Below, piece by piece: positions 61,633 through 64,000 of a stretch of DNA of 64,000 nucleotides; the stretch's first letter is position 1; each line of letters begins with the position of its first letter. A program made the position numbers and the translations under genes. The stretch comes from an uncultured Flavobacteriaceae bacterium. Lineage in GTDB: Bacteria; Bacteroidota; Bacteroidia; Flavobacteriales; Flavobacteriaceae. The stretch spans positions 62,001-126,000 of the forward strand of contig CANNAC010000005.1 in NCBI GenBank assembly GCA_947502495.1. Reading direction: 5' to 3'. Under the pieces are notes generated by a model. It had not been told where the DNA came from, made no database searches, and saw only the letters and a list, made by a program, of their open reading frames with translations.

Positions 61633-62472
61633 TTATGGAATCCATTTTTTTGGAAAGTTTGGCTTACGTTTTTCTAAAAAGGCATCACGACCTTCTTTTG
61701 CTTCATCTGTCATATATGCTAAACGTGTAGCTTCACCAGCAAATACTTGCTGACCAACCATACCATCGTCTGTTAAATTCATTGCGAATTTCAACATTTT
61801 AATAGATGTTGGCGATTTTTCTAATATTTCTTGCGCCCATTCAAAAGCGGTGTCTTCTAAATCGTTATGTGGAATAACGGCATTTACCATTCCCATTTCA
61901 TACGCTTCTTGTGCAGAATAATTTCTTCCTAAGAAAAAGATTTCACGAGCTCTTTTTTGTCCGACCATTTTGGCTAAATACGCAGAACCATAACCACCAT
62001 CAAAACTAGTGACATCTGCATCTGTTTGTTTAAAAATAGCGTGTTCTTTACTAGCAAGTGTTAAATCACAAACCACATGTAAACTATGTCCGCCACCAAC
62101 AGCCCAACCAGGAACGACAGCAATTACCGCTTTTGGCATAAAACGAATTAAACGCTGTACTTCCAAAATATTTAGTCTGTGATATCCATCTTCACCAACA
62201 TAACCTTGATGACCTCTTGCTTTTTGGTCTCCTCCTGAGCAAAAGCTCCAAATACCATCTTTGGTAGAAGGTCCTTCGGCAGATAATAGAACCACACCTA
62301 TACTGGTATCTTCTCCTGCATCATAAAATGCATCATACAATTCTTTTGTAGTTTTTGGTCTAAATGCATTTCTTATATCTGGTCTATTGAAAGCAATTCT
62401 TGCAACACCATTACATTTTTTGTAAGTAATGTCTTCATACTCTTTAGCGGTTTTCCAATCTATTTGGCTCAT
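61633..62472 (-). CDS. menB: 1,4-dihydroxy-2-naphthoyl-CoA synthase
   Basis: 279 residues of the crotonase fold. MenB landmarks are A-R-I-A-F-N-R-P-D-I-R-N-A-F-R-P (about 24-39), the oxyanion loop S-G-G-D-Q-K-A-R-G (about 79-87), G-W-A-V-G-G-G-H-S-L-H (about 121-131) and F-D-G-G-Y-G-S-A-Y (about 157-165). It closes the second ring of the naphthoquinone from succinylbenzoyl-CoA. Co-transcribed with menA; the preceding 267-bp gap has an AT-rich palindrome. Confidence 0.95.
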   Translation of the reverse strand: MSQIDWKTAKEYEDITYKKCNGVARIAFNRPDIRNAFRPKTTKELYDAFYDAGEDTSIGVVLLSAEGPSTKDGIWSFCSGGDQKARGHQGYVGEDGYHRLNILEVQRLIRFMPKAVIAVVPGWAVGGGHSLHVVCDLTLASKEHAIFKQTDADVTSFDGGYGSAYLAKMVGQKRAREIFFLGRNYSAQEAYEMGMVNAVIPHNDLEDTAFEWAQEILEKSPTSIKMLKFAMNLTDDGMVGQQVFAGEATRLAYMTDEAKEGRDAFLEKRKPNFPKKWIP

Positions 62473-62588
62473 GTTCTTTTATTAGACTGTAAAAATACAT
62501 TTTTTTATTATTTAAATCACGGCATTAAAACATACATTTCAATAATCCGAAAATCACACACAAAACACTGTAAAACAACAACCTATAT

Positions 62589-62615
62589 ATTACTACTATA
62601 TATATATGTAGTAAT
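62589..62615. repeat. AT-rich palindrome upstream of menB
   Basis: ATTACTAC (62589-62596) and GTAGTAAT (62608-62615) flank alternating TA. It could be an operator for menB or the divergent gene, or a simple AT palindrome. Confidence 0.5.
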
Positions 62616-62712
62616 TTCCTACATCAAAGACGTGTTTCGTCTGCTTTTTAAGTATTTCATCGTGTTTATTATAAATAAAAATTAAAGCACTGACAATAAG
62701 AGGGATAGGACC

Positions 62713-62720
62713 TAATTTTG
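62713..62720 (+). promoter_or_regulatory. -7 element of the first paralogue gene
   Basis: TAATTTTG matches TAnnTTTG, 20 nt before the start at 62740. No TTG at -33. Confidence 0.45.
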
Positions 62721-62739
62721 TACCACACTAATAATCACT

Positions 62740-63162
62740 ATGAAATTAATTGATTCAAAATTCGCTCCCTTAATAGAAGGTATTCAAGTTACCAGATTTG
62801 GTCTCGTTTACTTTTTTAACGAATTTGTCGTTACCGAAATCAATGAAGGTGAGCTATATAGCTCGGAGTCTTCTTTTGAATTAACAAAATTAATTTTTGA
62901 TCATTATGGACCAAATACGAATATACATGTAATATCTAATAGAATAAATAATTACTCTGTGGAACCAACATATTGGTTCGATTTTTACAAAAATGAAAAT
63001 GCAAATGCGTTAAAAAAAGTCTCTTTTGTTTATTATAATGAATTGGCTTATTCGAATGCAAAATTAGAGCAGATATTTATTAAATGTAAATCGGAATGCT
63101 TTAAAAGCTTACATGATGCAATTGATAGTATTTCAAATATTACTGATAAGAGGACCGCTTGA
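62740..63162 (+). CDS. STAS-like protein of unknown function, copy 1
   Basis: 140 residues, soluble, no signal peptide. Alternating strands and helices with a conserved core V-I-S-N-R-I-N-N-Y-S-V-E-P (about 67-79), followed by an aromatic W-F-D-F-Y. The size and pattern resemble SpoIIAA/STAS-like folds, but this is by eye. The next gene is a clear paralogue. Function unknown. Confidence 0.7.
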   Translation: MKLIDSKFAPLIEGIQVTRFGLVYFFNEFVVTEINEGELYSSESSFELTKLIFDHYGPNTNIHVISNRINNYSVEPTYWFDFYKNENANALKKVSFVYYNELAYSNAKLEQIFIKCKSECFKSLHDAIDSISNITDKRTA

Positions 63163-63304
63163 ATAAGGTAGATTAAAAACTCCCTAAACATAATTAGTAA
63201 CACCTAAAAACTAATTTAATCTACCTCAAGCCTCCTTTACTTTTTTGCCCTAAAAACCAATCTTTTTATCTTGTTAGTGTATCTAACATTTTATAGAACC
63301 TACA

Positions 63305-63338
63305 AACAAATAGCTTAATCTTTTTTAAGCTATTTGTT
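63305..63338 (+). terminator. Hairpin between the two paralogues
   Basis: Perfect 14-bp stem AACAAATAGCTTAA (63305-63318) with TTAAGCTATTTGTT (63325-63338), 6-nt loop. It probably ends the first paralogue's mRNA, so the copies are transcribed separately. Confidence 0.65.
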
Positions 63339-63364
63339 ATTATTAATTTTATAAAATAGTATTA

Positions 63365-63799
63365 ATGAAAATTACAGATACCGACCTAAAAGAAATTATA
63401 GAACACACGCATGTTTTTGAGCATGGCGTATATTACTTCTGTGAAGGTTTTATTATTTCTGAAGTTAACGAAGGTGTCGATTATAACTGGGGAATTGTAA
63501 AAGAAGTTATAGAAATAGCAACAAACTATTATGGTAAAGAAGCTACTATATGCCTTATATCAAACAGGATAAACCAATATTCTATAAATCCCTTAGGCTG
63601 GCATAATTTTTTTAATTCTGGCAGAAAAATAAATGGTCTAGCCGTGGTATCCTATACCGAAAATTCCATGGTAAGCGTTGTTATCGAAATGCTATTTTTT
63701 AACTCTAAACTAGAGCGCTTCCATAATATTTATGAAGCGATTAATTGGGCTAGAGAATTGAATTTAGAAAAACAAACAACATCGAGAAAAGATGATTAA
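63365..63799 (+). CDS. STAS-like protein of unknown function, copy 2
   Basis: 144 residues, paralogous to the gene at 62740-63162. Shared elements in order are G-x-x-Y-F-x-x-x-F-I/V-x-x-E-x-N-E-G, Y-Y/H-G, L/V-I-S-N-R-I-N-x-Y-S-I/V-x-P (about 67-79), W-x-x-F-F/Y and a C-terminal amphipathic helix (H-N/D-x-I/Y-E/D-A-I). Copy 2 ends with a polar tail. No signal peptide, membrane helix or catalytic motif. Tandem duplication with divergence suggests related but separate roles. Convergent with the CvfB-like gene, 8 nt apart. Confidence 0.7.
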   Translation: MKITDTDLKEIIEHTHVFEHGVYYFCEGFIISEVNEGVDYNWGIVKEVIEIATNYYGKEATICLISNRINQYSINPLGWHNFFNSGRKINGLAVVSYTENSMVSVVIEMLFFNSKLERFHNIYEAINWARELNLEKQTTSRKDD

Positions 63800-63807
63800 A
63801 TATCTTT

Positions 63808-64000
63808 TTAAATGAGATGAATACCGTCTTCTTTGATGGTTACAAGTTTCTGCTTATATAAATTACCTAAAGCCTTTTTAAAGCTTTTTTTACTCATTTG
63901 CAGTACTTCTTTAATAACTTCTGGACTCGATTTATCTGTTAGCTTTAAAAAACCATTATTATCTTGAAGATAGCTCATGATTATTTCTGCATTTGGTTCT
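63808..64000 (-). CDS. CvfB-like S1 RNA-binding protein, C-terminal fragment
   Basis: The frame is open to the window end and stops at 63808-63810; 63 residues are visible. They show the C-terminal winged helix of CvfB/YitL proteins: I-I-M-S-Y-L-Q-D-N-N-G-F-L, L-T-D-K-S-S-P-E-V-I, M-S-K-K-S-F-K-K-A-L-G-N-L-Y-K and E-D-G-I-H-L-I at the end. The missing N-terminal part should hold S1 domains. The family binds RNA and affects virulence-factor expression in S. aureus; here the role is unknown. Confidence 0.82.
   Translation of the reverse strand, partial: EPNAEIIMSYLQDNNGFLKLTDKSSPEVIKEVLQMSKKSFKKALGNLYKQKLVTIKEDGIHLI

Noticed and set aside
62464-62685. 73-codon frame between menB and the next gene
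   Set aside because: AT-rich, overlaps the menB start, and its translation is low-complexity Ile/Phe/Tyr without a promoter.

Overview
The window reads as a chromosomal segment of a marine-type Flavobacteriaceae bacterium (phylum Bacteroidota). The grounds are low GC, TonB-dependent receptors ending in Phe, type IX secretion (T9SS) C-terminal sorting domains, promoters of the TTG-N17-23-TAnnTTTG kind with almost no Shine-Dalgarno sequences, and typical family members (MenA/MenB, GlmM, MnmE, UvrA, DUF4369-TlpA, CvfB). I saw no tRNA, rRNA, CRISPR array, prophage or insertion sequence.

Layout. 1-504: 3' end of a TonB-dependent receptor and a small membrane protein. 664-6491 (minus strand): a sulfur/persulfide detoxification locus holding a Crp/Fnr regulator, a TauE/SafE exporter, a persulfide-dioxygenase/rhodanese fusion, a periplasmic rhodanese, an HMA metal-binding protein, a di-haem cytochrome c lipoprotein, a thioredoxin and a TPMT-like thiol methyltransferase. 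6686-11744 (plus): an Rcp1-like response regulator, a TonB receptor and a YfiR-domain histidine kinase overlapping the receptor gene by 4 nt, apparently one signalling unit. 11751-14141: MtfA-like peptidase, HAD phosphatase and a winged-helix/nuclease-fold protein. 14605-23233: a 2.5-kDa-residue-scale (2513 aa) T9SS adhesin with seven almost identical 219-bp repeats, then a small paralogue of its C-terminal module. 23352-29935 (minus): a second Crp/Fnr-controlled cluster with cupin, SMP-30/royal-jelly-like protein, cyclase, MFS exporter, aldo/keto reductase and luciferase-like oxidoreductase. 30071-48873: mostly housekeeping genes (mnmE, rhomboid, lipid A acyltransferase, glmM, AcpH, ggt, alkD, CrtI-like oxidoreductase, a secreted reprolysin, uvrA, LOG-like). 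48924-59124: a T9SS-like small protein, a catalytically dead M1-like/beta-barrel fusion, a fused E1 dehydrogenase, a large methyltransferase and unknown secreted proteins. 59148-64000: pseudopilin-like protein, UPF0173 hydrolase, menA-menB, two tandem paralogous unknown proteins and the end of a CvfB-like protein.

The strongest new observation is regulatory. Both Crp/Fnr genes sit beside promoters that carry matching palindromes at a fixed distance from the -7 element. In the sulfur locus the palindrome GTAAC-N4-GTTAC occurs three times, 21-22 nt upstream of a TAnnTTTG-like element, as expected for an activator centred near -41. In the second cluster a 52-bp block with GTGA-N6-TCAC-like sites is duplicated upstream of two operons. 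There the regulator's recognition helix carries the R-E-x-x-x-R pattern of E. coli CRP. These two regulons can be tested directly.
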